Origin: Turnera subulata
Lineage: Eukaryota > Streptophyta > Magnoliopsida > Malpighiales > Passifloraceae
Length of the DNA: 64,000 nt
Assembly: GCA_028386065.3 (NCBI GenBank)
Contig: JAKUCV010002171.1
Span: 1 to 64,000, forward strand
Reading direction: 5' to 3'
Shown piece by piece: positions 22,885 to 33,357 of the stretch (the first letter of the stretch is position 1; the number at the start of each line of letters is the position of its first letter). The translations under genes were made by a program, and so were the position numbers. The notes under the pieces were generated by a model. That model was given only the letters and a program-made list of their open reading frames with translations, was not told the origin of the DNA and did not search any database.

Positions 22885-24329
22885 AATGATTATTTGATCC
22901 TCTTGACAAACTGGGTTTGAATTCCCTGTTGAAGGTAATCTATTCCCAAGATTCTGTTTATGTTACTTGGTTCTGTGCGGTGTCTTTAGGTCAACATTTG
23001 GCGTTTCATGGTATTCATGACTATAACTTATTGTGGTTCAGTATTTGTGATTTATGCTTTTTATTGAGCATACCATTTGTTTCAGACTGAAATGGAAGAG
23101 TTTTATGGACATGATCCTAGGGGCTATTCTTATCACTCTTCAGTTAGCTGCATTTTGCTACTTGCTGGTGCATTGATGTAACCTCTGGTACTCTAGGACA
23201 TCAGTCATTAGCACCGTAAACTATTGCCCTCCTAAAAGCCAATAAACTTGAGCAACTGGTTGGAGAGTGAATCAACTTCAGTTTTAACTTTTAATCTTGT
23301 AACAGCGTCTCAGTCCTTCATTCTGTTCTTACATAAAATTCAGAGAAGTGTGCCTGCTATTTTCTTTTTGGGAGTCTTGAGATGCACGCTTAAATTTTAC
23401 TTCCCATTGCTTTGTTCAAACTTATGGGCAAGGAGTGAACATTTTGTTTTGCGAGCAACATGAAACAAAAAGTTTGAAGTTACTATCCTAAAGCAATAAA
23501 TTCTTTGTTTATCATGGGGAGATTGAATTGAGGAACTAATTTTGATATTTCTTGATGACAGGTTGAATACTCTGGATGAAGTTTAACTTCTCCTCTTTGT
23601 TGGTTTTCCCCGAGCAGAGGTTAGAATTTCTGAAAATGTAATGTATTCTAAGTTGGAAGGTTTCCTTCTGGTGTATAGTCCTTACTTTGATGCTACAGAA
23701 TCATCAAGTCATACAAGTTGATTTAATAACAATTGTAAATGCATCTTATTGTTTAATCACATGTTCTTTTGAATTCTATCACATTTGCATGCTCTAGCTT
23801 CTTGTAACCAGAGTTTCTGTTCATCCAATCTTTGTATTGGAAATCCTAGATGACCTTTGAGAACTATGATAGAGCTTCAGATATATCTACATGAGGATAA
23901 CAAGATATTGGAGTAGTCAAGAAAGCCCGCACATACTATGAATGCCCCTCTTTCACAGTATATTTTAGATTCTGCAGACAAGAGCTCCTCAATTGTAATG
24001 GCTTAGTCTGGCTGTGATTGATCTCATAGTTAAGGATGACCATAGTTGGATCCAATTATTCGGCTTATGTACTTCAATAACCAAGCCGGCTGTTTTCCTT
24101 AAGTTCCAGTCTGCACTAACAGAATATGAAACTAATCTTGATGTTTTGACCCCAAAATACACATCCCGATAGGTTCTATTGTGAGAAGATTTTTCATCTT
24201 AGAAGCAATGTTTCAGTTATGTGGAGAACTTGCTCGGAGAAGACGAAAAGTTGATATGGATACAATGGCGAATGGCCTCAGCCCAACAGCCACAAGGAGC
24301 AATCCTAGTATTACCCGATGATATTGGTT
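22885..24329. other. Downstream of HCF164, no gene seen
   Basis: 3' UTR followed by AT-rich intergenic DNA up to the first viral fragment. Short frames show no recognisable family. Confidence 0.45.
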
Positions 24330-24556
24330 TATATCGAGACGTTGGGACCTGCATTTGCGCAAAGATTCACTAGGTCTGGCAATTTCTTGGAACAAACAAA
24401 CACCAGCAAATTGTTCTTCATCAGGAAAAGCTTCTTGATCATTGGAATCTACCTCGATTGGACCTGGTGGTTGAGTAGCATGGTAATCTGCGAATCGCAG
24501 ACTGATAGTGCCGTCTCGTCTGGTTCAGCAATCCTATGAAAGGCTGAGACGGACAG

Positions 24557-25025
24557 GGGATCTTGTTCTTATGATTGAATAAATACGAAGAACATGTAAA
24601 TCCTATATAAACTGAAAGTGCTTTTATTTAGTTGACAGGAACTGAAAGGATTACACTTGCTAGTGATGCTAGGTTGTGTTCTCCTTCTTGGAGTTCCTAC
24701 CTATTTATAAGCAAGGAAAAGTGAACCCGGGTGCGCCATGGGCCCCATCGTCGGTGTCACGAGATTCCTGCTTATCACTTCCTTTACACACATAGGGTGA
24801 TAAAAGATAAGATAGCTGCCACATGTCCGGTCAGCTTCACAAAGGCACATGTATGTGCATTATTTAAAGAAGGCAGTAGTGGGTAGTCCCATCATCCTGT
24901 CCCACCACGCTTCTGCACACATAATTTACAGTTATACGTAAGCGCTGACGTCTAGTGTTGGGCCTGCGTCATTACTGACGTTGGTTCTTAGTTTTACGTC
25001 ATTGCGGACGTAAATGGGCACTAGT
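24557..25025 (-). promoter_or_regulatory. Viral intergenic/promoter region, copy 1
   Basis: Read on the minus strand: several TGACG/CGTCA motifs (about 24945-25015), a TATA box (complement of TATTTATA at 24702-24709), a leader, then an AATAAA polyadenylation signal (complement of 24623-24628). The order is that of a pararetroviral pregenomic-RNA promoter and terminator. It lies directly downstream of the RT and small-ORF pseudogenes. Confidence 0.75.
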
Positions 25026-27595
25026 TTACCTAGTACCCGCCTCTGATTGGCTCGTCAGTGTTGTCATCGTTAGAGGAACTGAAATTGGGGTCAGGTTGAG
25101 CCCAAGGTCTAGCTTGTCGTGAGATTCTTCGCCTAGCTGCTTCCTAGAATCGAATTGTTTCCTGGTATTCAAACTCGTCCATAGCTTCTTCCTCCGCCAT
25201 AAGCTGATTTTCCCTTTCGATTTCTTCAAGACGAGTGTACGCCCAGGATGCCTGATGAAGTGCCCCCTGATTGAGGCGTATAATTCGTGCGCCTCCTTGC
25301 TCTCTGTCTTGGAGGATGTGGCCTCTTTGTCGTAACATGCTGAGGTAGAGTGCCAGCTGGGCCATTGCATAATGCAGCTGGTTATTGCACCTGCGGTTAA
25401 TGCTTCGCCGAAGTTGACGGGTCTCTCCCAAATTTCGTTCTGTAGGGCGAAAACATAATCGGGAGATGTCGTCCTGGTACAACTGGTGTCGTAACGGTAA
25501 GCCTGTTCTGGCTGCATGTCCAGCCAGTTCCATGTGTCTGATCCACTGCTGTTCGTGCTTGTGGGCTTCGTCAAGGGCATGTGGTCTCCGGTCCATTCCT
25601 GTTCCTGCACAAGAACATGGGTTAGTCTAGATAATTGGTCTGCCAATTTGTTTTGCTCGCCAGTGATGTGTTCAAATTGTATTTGGACTCCGGATCCATT
25701 GATGAAATCCGTGAATCCAATCCATCGGACGCGGGAGGGTTTATGATTGGAGCTTTTATTGTGGAAGCTAATAATAGCTTGGCAATCTGTGCGGAGTGTA
25801 ATCTCCCCTTTGTCCAAGTAATAAATCTTAAAGGCCTGAAGGGACTCCATGACTGCATGAATCTCTGCATCGATGGTACTTTTGACTTGTGGGAATTTAC
25901 CATTGGCATAGGCACAAACACGTTCGGCTGATCGAGGGTCAGCCTTTCTTAATTTCCATTTGCAAACGCCTCCCCACCCTTCCATACATCCATCAGTTTC
26001 AATGACAATGTATGCATCTGTGGGCGGAATTTCTATGTCTGGTAGCTGTTGGACCAACTGCTTGATTTCTCGGACCAGTTCCCAGTCTGATGGTTTCATT
26101 CGTTTATCTCCATGTGGGCTTGTCTTTTCATAAAGAGGTCCTAATAGAACTCCCAGCCTTGGAATATAGGATCTAGCATAATTAAGCGTTCCAAGCCATG
26201 ATCGCAATCCTTTCTTCTCCTTTAATTGGTTGTCGGGAACTTCCGCAATCTTCTTAATGATATGGGGCTGCAGTTTGATTCTTTTGCTACCGATTATGGC
26301 ACCGAGGAATTCCACTTCATGCACAACAATTTTCATCTTTGTTGGGGAGAGGACTAATCCCTCTTTCTTGCAGATGTTAAGCATAACTTCTAAATGCCCT
26401 GAATGTTCCTTTTCATCATGGGAAAAGACCAGTATATCATCAATATATACTGCGATGAAGTCTTCACATCCTCGAAAGCAGTTATCCATCTTCCTCTGAA
26501 AGACTGCAGGGGCATTCTTTAAACCAAATGGCATGACTAACCATTCAAATAATCCTGCTGGGGTGATGAAGGTTGTCCATGGGATACTCTTTTCCTCCAT
26601 GGCGACCTGGTGGAAACCACTTTTTAGGTCAAATTTTGAGAATATATTGGCATTACCAATTTTTTGGATGATAGTGTTGATTCCTGGGAGGGAATACTGG
26701 CCTTTGTATGTATTATCATTCAATGTCTTGTAATTGAAGACCATCCGCTCCTTTCCTTTTGTCTCTACTCCAGTCTTCGGATCAACTGTTGTCCCTAAGT
26801 AGACTATCATTGCCATTGTCCGGTGTCTACTCGTGCTTGGCCGAATTACTCCCAGTGAGAGCAAAGCATCTGTATGCCTTTTGAATTGCTCCCTCATCAG
26901 CGGTGTAACGTGCTTCAACGGCTTGTCTTGTATGGTCAGTCCTTCGTTGATGATATCAAGCTTGCACACAATTCGATTTTTAGACCAATGCTTCAATGGA
27001 GTTTCCCCTATATATCCCTGCTGCTGCAATTTTTCACAGAGCTTAGTGAATCTTTGCGCAAATGCAGGTCCTACTGCGGGACCAATATTGACAGCCGCTA
27101 TTTCTTCCCGTATTGTGAGGAACTCTTCTTCATCTTCGATTTGCAGTTCTGGAATTGCTAAGTTAGCAAGTTCCACATCTGGTTTTGTTTTGATGGCTGT
27201 CACATTCTTGTAGAAGGTGATAACATTACCTTCCACCCTGAGTCCTCCTTGCATTGCTCTAATGAAGTTACATCCGAGCAACATATCGATTCCATCCGTC
27301 GTCATTTTGAAGGCATAGGTGAATGGAATTCGAAACTTGTTTCCTTCAGTATCCATCTGTCCTGGCTTTAACTTCTGTGTAGCTATATCCTTGAATTGAT
27401 GCCAGTGAATCGGGTATAAATTGGACTCTCCTCAAGTACCTCCTTCGGAATTGAGTTAATGTTGATGCAGCAGGTTGTGCAGCCCGTGTCTAATATAGCT
27501 CGAACACTAAATTCTGGGACTCCTGGAATAATAAAACTGACTTCAATGTTGTAGAGATTATTTACCCTTTTTCGGCTTGTTGCTTTTGAATTTGT
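25026..27595 (-). pseudogene. Viral polyprotein C-terminal part: aspartic protease, RT, RNase H (copy A)
   Basis: A 776-codon open frame (27356-25026) covers part of the protease, the whole RT and RNase H. The protease active-site DTG is at 27490-27482 but in another frame, so a shift near 27390 breaks the protease. RT shows the FDLKSGFHQV and YIDD (26447-26436) motifs; RNase H shows ETDG and LRTDCQA. The polyprotein's movement and coat regions are missing: this segment is joined almost directly to the N-terminal piece at 27607-27963. Relative to copy B, the RT frame here is uninterrupted. Confidence 0.88.
25144..25596 (-). pseudogene. Small viral ORF overlapping the RNase H end (copy A)
   Basis: A 150-codon frame starts inside the end of the polyprotein frame. 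The product is Arg/Gln/Glu-rich, helical and without known domains. A single base change gives a stop nine codons earlier than in the copy at 29917-30396. A second small ORF at this place is a described feature of florendoviruses; its function is unknown. Confidence 0.65.
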
Positions 27596-27606
27596 TTAAT
27601 GATCCC

Positions 27607-27963
27607 CTAATTTTCTTTTAGGAGTTTTAAAGAACTCTTTAATTGTTCTGGGAAAAAGTCCAATTCATCCAAAGAAGTCTGCAAGGTTTCTAATGCCTTG
27701 CTTGTTTTGATCTGACAATCCAATGTTTGTTCTTCTGGGTCCTCACAGTTTTGTGTAATATTATGAAAATGCCTTAATGCAATTCTGGAGAAAAGGTTCA
27801 ACTGATTGTAAATAACGGAGATATTGTTGTAATTAACTTCAACTATCTTACGAACTTGTTCAGTAATTTGTAAGTGAGGGGGTAATTCAAGGTTGAGGTA
27901 TTCTAGGTCAGCAGTCCTTGCCTTATCATACCATTCCTGTATAGATCTTTCGAAACGTTCCAT
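27607..27963 (-). pseudogene. N-terminal fragment of the viral polyprotein (copy A)
   Basis: 118 codons beginning MERFERSIQEWYDKA, helical, then a stop at 27607 where the sequence jumps to the protease region. A longer copy lies at 31287-31736. The loss of everything between the N-terminus and the protease is a deletion of several kilobases relative to a complete virus. Confidence 0.7.
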
Positions 27964-28162
27964 TACTATATCTACTATTCATATTCTCGTAATAGGGCGG
28001 CCTCATCTAACTATGCGGGACTTATGATTCTTACTGCCCTGTAGCCTGTTGGCTGAGCCTATTCCTTTTGAATATGAAAGGTAAGATACAATAATTAGGA
28101 ATGAATAAGCAAAGAACTGCCTTCCTAGATGAGGATTTAAGTTGTCATACCTTTAAATGAAA

Positions 28163-28176
28163 GGCTCCGCTACCAA
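28163..28176 (-). other. Viral minus-strand primer binding site (tRNA-Met type)
   Basis: On the minus strand TTGGTAGCGGAGCC lies at the start of the leader before the polyprotein N-terminus. It matches the TGGTATCAGAGC primer site of Caulimoviridae at 10 of 12 positions. A second copy is at 31893-31906. Confidence 0.6.
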
Positions 28177-28194
28177 GGGCGAGTGCGCAGCAAG

Positions 28195-28655
28195 GGAGGG
28201 ATCTTGTTCTTATGATTGAATAAATACAAAGAACATGTAAATCCTATATAAACTGAAAGTGCTTTTATTTAGTTGACAGGAACTGAAAGGATTACACTTG
28301 CTAGTGATGCTAGGTTGTGTTCTCCTTCTTGGAGTTCCTACCTATTTATAAGCAAGGAAAAGTGAACCCTGGTGCGCCGGCACTTCATCAAGCATCCTGG
28401 GCGTACACTCGTCTTGAAGAAATCGAAAAGGAAAATCAGCTTTGATGATATCAAGCTTGCACACAATTCGATTTTTAGACCAATGCTTCAATGGACTTTC
28501 CCCTATATATCCCTGCTGCTGCAATTTTTCACAGAGCTTAGTGAATCTTTGCGCAAATGCAGGTCCTACTGCGGGACCAATATTGACAGCCGCCATTTCT
28601 TCCCGTATTGTGAGGAACTCTTCTTCATCTTCGATTTGCAGTTCTGGAATTGCTC
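28195..28655. repeat. Mosaic of three viral fragments between the inverted arms
   Basis: 28195-28378 is a truncated copy of the promoter region in minus orientation. 28380-28440 is a piece of the small ORF in plus orientation. 28441-28655 repeats 26947-27160 (protease/RT linker) in minus orientation. The junctions are abrupt, without shared flanks of more than a few bases. Confidence 0.75.
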
Positions 28656-30001
28656 TCACTGGGAGTAATTCGGCCAAGCACGAGTAGACACCAGACAATG
28701 GCAATGATAGTCTACTCAGGGACAATAGTTGATCCGAAGACTGGAGTAGAGACAAAAGGAAAGGAGCGGATGGTCTTCAATTACAAGACATTGAATGATA
28801 ATACATACAAAGGCCAGTATTCCCTCCAGGAATCAACACTATCATCCACAAAATTGGTAATGCCAATATATTCTCAAAGTTTGACCTAAAAAGTGGTTTC
28901 TACCAAGTCGCCATGGAGGAAAAGAGTATCCCATGGACAGCCTTCATCACCCCAGCAGGATTATTTGAATGGTTAGTCATGCCATTTGGTTTAAAGAATG
29001 CCCCTGCAGTCTTTCAGAGGAAGATGGATAACTGCTTTCGAGGATGTGAAGACTTCATCGCAGTATATATTGATGATATACTGGTCTTTTCCCATGATGA
29101 AAAGGAACATTCAGGGCATTTAGAAGTTATGCTTAACATCTGCAAGAAAGAGGGATTAGTCCTCTCCCCAACAAAGATGAAAATTGTTGTGCATGAAGTG
29201 GAATTCCTCGGTGCCATAATCGGTAGCAAAAGAATCAAACTGCAGCCCCATATCATTAAGAAGATTGCGGAAGTTCCCGACAACCAATTAAAGGAGAAGA
29301 AAGGATTGCGATCATGGCTTGGAACGCTTAATTATGCTAGATCCTATATTCCAAGGCTGGGAGTTCTATTAGGACCTCTTTATGAAAAGACAAGCCCACA
29401 TGGAGATAAACGAATGAAACCATCAGACTGGGAACTGGTCCGAGAAATCAAGCAGTTGGTCCAACAGCTACCAGACATAGAAATTCCGCCCACAGATGCA
29501 TACATTGTCATTGAAACTGATGGATGTATGGAAGGGTGGGGAGGCGTTTGCAAATGGAAATTAAGAAAGGCTGACCCTCGATCAGCCGAACGTGTTTGTG
29601 CCTATGCCAATGGTAAATTCCCACAAGTCAAAAGTACCATCGATGCAGAGATTCATGCAGTCATGGAGTCCCTTCAGGCCTTTAAGATTTATTACTTGGA
29701 CAAAGGGGAGATTACACTCCGCACAGATTGCCAAGCTATTATTAGCTTCCACAATAAAAGCTCCAATCATAAACCCTCCCGCGTCCGATGGATTGGATTC
29801 ACGGATTTCATCAATGGATCCGGAGTCCAAATACAATTTGAACACATCACTGGCGAGCAAAACAAATTGGCAGACCAATTATCTAGACTAACCCATGTTC
29901 TTGTGCAGGAACAGGAATGGACCGGAGACCACATGCCCTTGACGAAGCCCACAGGCACGAACAGCAGTGGATCAGACACATGGAACTGGCTGGACATGTA
30001 G
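28650..30001 (+). pseudogene. RT and RNase H, copy B, facing copy A
   Basis: Two open frames (28650-28889 and 28913-30001) together cover the RT and RNase H seen in copy A. A one-base loss near 28827 separates them. A C-to-T change at 29999 makes a stop where copy A has Gln. The YIDD codons are at 29066-29077. The first fragment starts in mid-polyprotein at the inverted-repeat border, so no protease is attached. Confidence 0.88.
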
Positions 30002-30396
30002 CCGGAACAGGCTTACCGTTACGACACCAGTTGTACCAGGACGACATAGCCCGATTATGGTTTCGCCCTACAGAACGAAATTTGGGAGAGACTCGTCAAC
30101 TTCGGCGAAGCATTAACCGCAGGTGCAATAACCAGCTGCACTATGCAATGGCCCAACTGGCACTCTACCTCAGCATGTTACGACAAATAGGCCACATCCT
30201 CCAAGACAGAGAGCAAGGAGGCGTACGAATTATACGCCTCAATCAGGAGGCACTTCATCAAGCATCCTGGGCGTACGCTCGTCTTGAAGAAATCGAAAGG
30301 GAAAATCAGCTTATAGCGGAGGAAGAAGCTATGGACGAGTTTGAATACCAGGAAACAATTCGGTTCCAGGAAGCAGCTAGGCGAAGAATCTCATGA
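29917..30396 (+). pseudogene. Small viral ORF, copy B (159 codons)
   Basis: The longest copy of the small frame. It overlaps the RNase H end by 85 bases in another frame and ends 100 bases before the promoter region. Arg/Gln-rich and helical, with a Glu-rich C-terminal third. No known domain. Fragments recur at 28380-28440, 30961-31145 (minus) and 31970-32095. Confidence 0.65.
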
Positions 30397-30399
30397 AAA

Positions 30400-30956
30400 G
30401 CTAGACCTTGGGCTCAACCTGACCCCAATTTCAATTCCTCTGACGATGACAACACTGAGGAGCCAATCAGAGGCGGGTACTAGGTAAACTAGTGCCCATT
30501 TACGTCCGCAATGATGTAAAACTAAGAACCAACGTCAGCAATGACGTAGGCCCAACACTAGACGTCAGCGCTTACGTATAACTGTAAATTATGTGTGCAG
30601 AAGCGTGGTGGGACAGGATGATGGGACTACCCACTACCGCCTTCTTTAAATAATGCACATACATGTGCCTTTTTGAAGTTGACCGGACATGTGGCAGCTA
30701 TCTTATCTTTTATTACCCTATATGTGTAAAGGAAGTGATAAGCAGGAATCTCGTGACACCGATGATGGGGCCCATGGCGCACCCGGGTTCACTTTTCCTT
30801 GCTTATAAATAGGTAGGAACTCCAAGAAGGAGAACACAACCTAGCATCACTAGCAAGTGTAATCCTTTCAGTTCCTGTCAACTAAATAAAAGCACTTTCA
30901 GTTTATATAGGATTTACATGTTCTTCGTATTTATTCAATCATAAGAACAAGATCCC
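30400..30956 (+). promoter_or_regulatory. Viral intergenic/promoter region, copy 3
   Basis: TGACG/CGTCA motifs at 30533-30537, 30542-30546 and 30563-30567. A TATAAATA box follows in the GCTTATAAATAGG context near 30803-30813, then the conserved leader and an AATAAA signal near 30885. Nearly identical to the reverse complement of copy 1. Confidence 0.75.
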
Positions 30957-31910
30957 TCCCTTGCTGCGGGATGCTTGATGAAGTGCCTCCTGATTGAGGC
31001 GTATAATTCGTGCGCCTCCTTGCTCTCTGTCTTGGAGGATGTGGCCTCTTTGTCGTAACATGCTGAGGTAGAGTGCCAGCTGGGCCATTGCATAGTGCAG
31101 CTGGTTATTGCACCTCCGGTTAATGCTTCGCCGAAGTTGACGGGTCCAATAGCAGGTGGTTGGATGGATTCTGTTGCAGAGAGAGCTTCGATATAAGCTG
31201 GATCAGTCTGTGTGACCTTCCAGCTCATTGACACCAAGAAATCTTCTGGTGTCTTGAAGCAAGACCTTGATCTTCTGCACTTCTTGTCAAATTTCTCCGA
31301 CTTCTGCTTGTTGCATTTGAATTTGTTTAATGATCCCCTGATTTTCTTTTAGGAGTTTTAAAGAACTCTTTAATTGTTCTGGGAAAAAGTCCAATTCATC
31401 CAAAGAAGTCTGCAAGGTTTCTAATGCCTTGCTTGTTTTGATCTGACAATCCAATGTTTGTTCTTGTAGGTCCTCACAGTTTTGTGTAATATTATGAAAA
31501 TGCCTTAATGCAATTCTGGAGAAAAGGTTCAACTGATTGTAAATAACGGAGATATTATTGTAATTAACTTCAACTATCTTACGAACTTGTTCAGTAATTT
31601 GTAAGTGAGGGGGTAATTCAAGGTTGAGGTATTCTAGGTCAGCAGTCCTTGCCTTATCATACCATTCCTGTATAGATCTTTCGAAACGTTCCATTATTAT
31701 ACTACTATTCATATTCTCATAATAGGGCGGCCTCATCTAACTATGCGGGACTTATGATTCTTACTGCCTTGTAGCCTGTTGGCTGAGCCTATTCCTTTTG
31801 AATATGAAAGGTAAGATACAATAATTAGGAATGAATAAGCAAAGAACTGCCTTCCTAGATGAGGATTTAAGCTGTCATACCTTTAAATGAAAGGCTCCAC
31901 TACCAATCCT
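30957..31910 (-). pseudogene. Viral block in minus orientation: small-ORF piece, polyprotein N-terminus, leader
   Basis: 30961-31145 is a small-ORF fragment (as 25247-25423). It is joined at 31145 to sequence that follows the polyprotein N-terminus (31146-31286). Then come the N-terminus itself (31287-31736) and the leader with a primer site (31893-31906). This block shares its right part with 27607-28180. Confidence 0.7.
31287..31736 (-). pseudogene. N-terminal fragment of the viral polyprotein (copy 2)
   Basis: 149 codons. It contains all 118 residues of the copy at 27607-27963 with two visible substitutions, and extends past its end. A stop at 31287 interrupts it, but similar coding continues in other frames to about 31146. 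An upstream in-frame ATG (31736) lies 14 codons before the MERFERS start. Confidence 0.65.
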
Positions 31911-32665
31911 GAACGTCGCTGTGGATGCGAGTCACCAACTGTATCAACAGATTGTGCTGTTTAACCATGGGCGTACACTCGTCTTGAAGAAATCGAAATG
32001 GAAAATCAGCTTATGGCGGAGGAAGAAGCTATGGACGAGTTTGAATACTAGGAAACAATTCGGTTCCAGGAAGCAGCTAGGCAAAGAATCTCACGAAAAG
32101 CTAGACCTTGGGCTCAACCTGACCCCAATTTCAGTTCCTCTGACGATGACAACACTGACGAGCCAATCAGAGGCGGGTACTAGGTAAACTAGTGCCCATT
32201 TACGTCCGCAATGACGTAAAACTAAGAACCAACGTCAGCAATGACGCAGGCCCAACACTAGACGTCAGCGCTTACGTATAATTGTAAATTATGTGTGCAG
32301 AAGCGTGGTGGGACAGGATGATGGGACTACCCACTACCGCCTTCTTTAAATAATGCACATACATGTGCCTTTGTGAAGCTGACCGGACATGTGGCAACTA
32401 TCTTATCTTTTATTACCTTATGTGTGTAAAGGAAGTGATAAGCAGGAATCTCGTGACACCGACGATGGGGCCCATGGCGCACCCGGGTTCACTTTTCCTT
32501 GCTTATAAATAGGTAGGAACTCCAAGAAGGAGAACACAACCTAGCATCACTAGCAAGTGTAATCCTTTCAGTTCCTATCAACTAAATAAAAGCACTTTCA
32601 GTTTATATAGGATTTGCATGTTCTTCGTATTTATTCAAACATAAGAACAAGATCCCTCCCTTGCT
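31911..32665 (+). pseudogene. Viral fragment in plus orientation: small-ORF end plus promoter copy 4
   Basis: 31970-32095 is the end of the small ORF with a stop mutation. 32100-32665 is a full promoter/intergenic copy with TGACG motifs near 32210-32270 and a TATA box near 32505. 31911-31969 is unplaced viral or host sequence. Confidence 0.7.
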
Positions 32666-32950
32666 GCGCACTACCAGAGGAGACGGCACTATCAGTCTGC
32701 GATTCGCAGATAGTGCCCACTCCAGTAAAGCAACCGCAATCTTATGGCAACAAGGCATCTCGAGGAGGGTTATATGGAGAAGACTGTGCCTCCGATGTAG
32801 ACATAAAGGCTTCCGCCTTTTGCTCAATTTCTCGGAATTTTGGGTAGTCAAGCTCAACCAAGTCATCCTGCAAAGTATAAGCCTGCTGAAATTCTTCTTC
32901 TTCGTTAATCCCTTGTCGCTCCACCTGTCGTTCCATAGTATCATCCGGCG
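32666..32950 (-). pseudogene. Fragment of the middle of the viral polyprotein (tentative)
   Basis: The minus frame 32936-32742 is acidic (EEEEFQQAYTLQDDLVELDY) and is bracketed by two promoter copies. A palindromic phrase around CTGCGATTCGCAG (32697-32709) also occurs at 24488-24502. It probably derives from the region between the movement and coat domains, but I cannot confirm that. Confidence 0.4.
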
Positions 32951-33357
32951 CATCTTTCAGCGCTTACGTATAATTTTAAATTATGTGTGCAGAAGCGTGG
33001 TGGGACAGGATGATGGAACTACCCACTACCGCCTTCTTTAAATAATGCACATACATGTGCCTTTGTGAAGCTGACCGGACATGTGGCAGCTATCTCATCT
33101 TTTATTACCCTATGTGTGTAAAGGAAGTGATAAGCAGGAATCTCGTGACAACGACGATGGGGTCCATGGCGCACCCGGGTTCACTTTTCCTTGCTTATAA
33201 ATAGGTAGGAACTCCAAGAAGGAGAACACAACCTAGCATCACTAGCAAGTGTAATCCTTTCAGTTCCTGTCTACTAAATAAAAACACTTTCAGTTTATAT
33301 AGGATTTACATGTTCTTCGTATTTATTCAATCATAAGAACAAGATCCCTCCCTTGCT
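32951..33357 (+). promoter_or_regulatory. Viral intergenic/promoter region, copy 5
   Basis: Starts inside the TGACG cluster (AGCGCTTACGTATAA), and continues through the TATA box near 33195, leader and AATAAA signal to the same AAGATCCCTCCCTTGCTG end as the other copies. It forms the right edge of the viral cluster. Confidence 0.7.

Larger units (their letters stand above)
24557..26864. repeat. Left arm of a 2.3-kb inverted repeat (partner 28649-30956)
   Basis: The two arms are nearly identical reverse complements over about 2,308 bp, with a spacer of about 1.8 kb. They cover RT/RNase H, the small ORF and the promoter region of the virus. The outer limit is the shared AAGATCCC; the inner limit is the shared TTGCTCTC. 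Confidence 0.9.
24330..33357. mobile_element. Rearranged endogenous pararetrovirus cluster (Caulimoviridae, florendovirus-like)
   Basis: About 9 kb is built from pieces of one pararetrovirus in both orientations. It includes two aspartic protease/reverse transcriptase/RNase H regions facing each other, two copies of the N-terminal part of the polyprotein and several copies of a small downstream frame. Five copies of the promoter/intergenic region and two tRNA-Met-type primer sites are also present. No movement or coat protein block is recognisable and no integrase is present. A reverse transcriptase frame overlapped at its end by a second small ORF matches what is described for florendoviruses; the genus is inferred. 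Every long frame is broken, so this is a fossil. 24330-24556 is a jumble of short fragments, one from the protease/RT linker. Confidence 0.85.

Noticed and set aside
25635..27213. Plus-strand frames of 66-126 codons opposite the viral RT
   Set aside because: Mirror images of the RT/RNase H code; the same shadows recur in reverse at the other arm.
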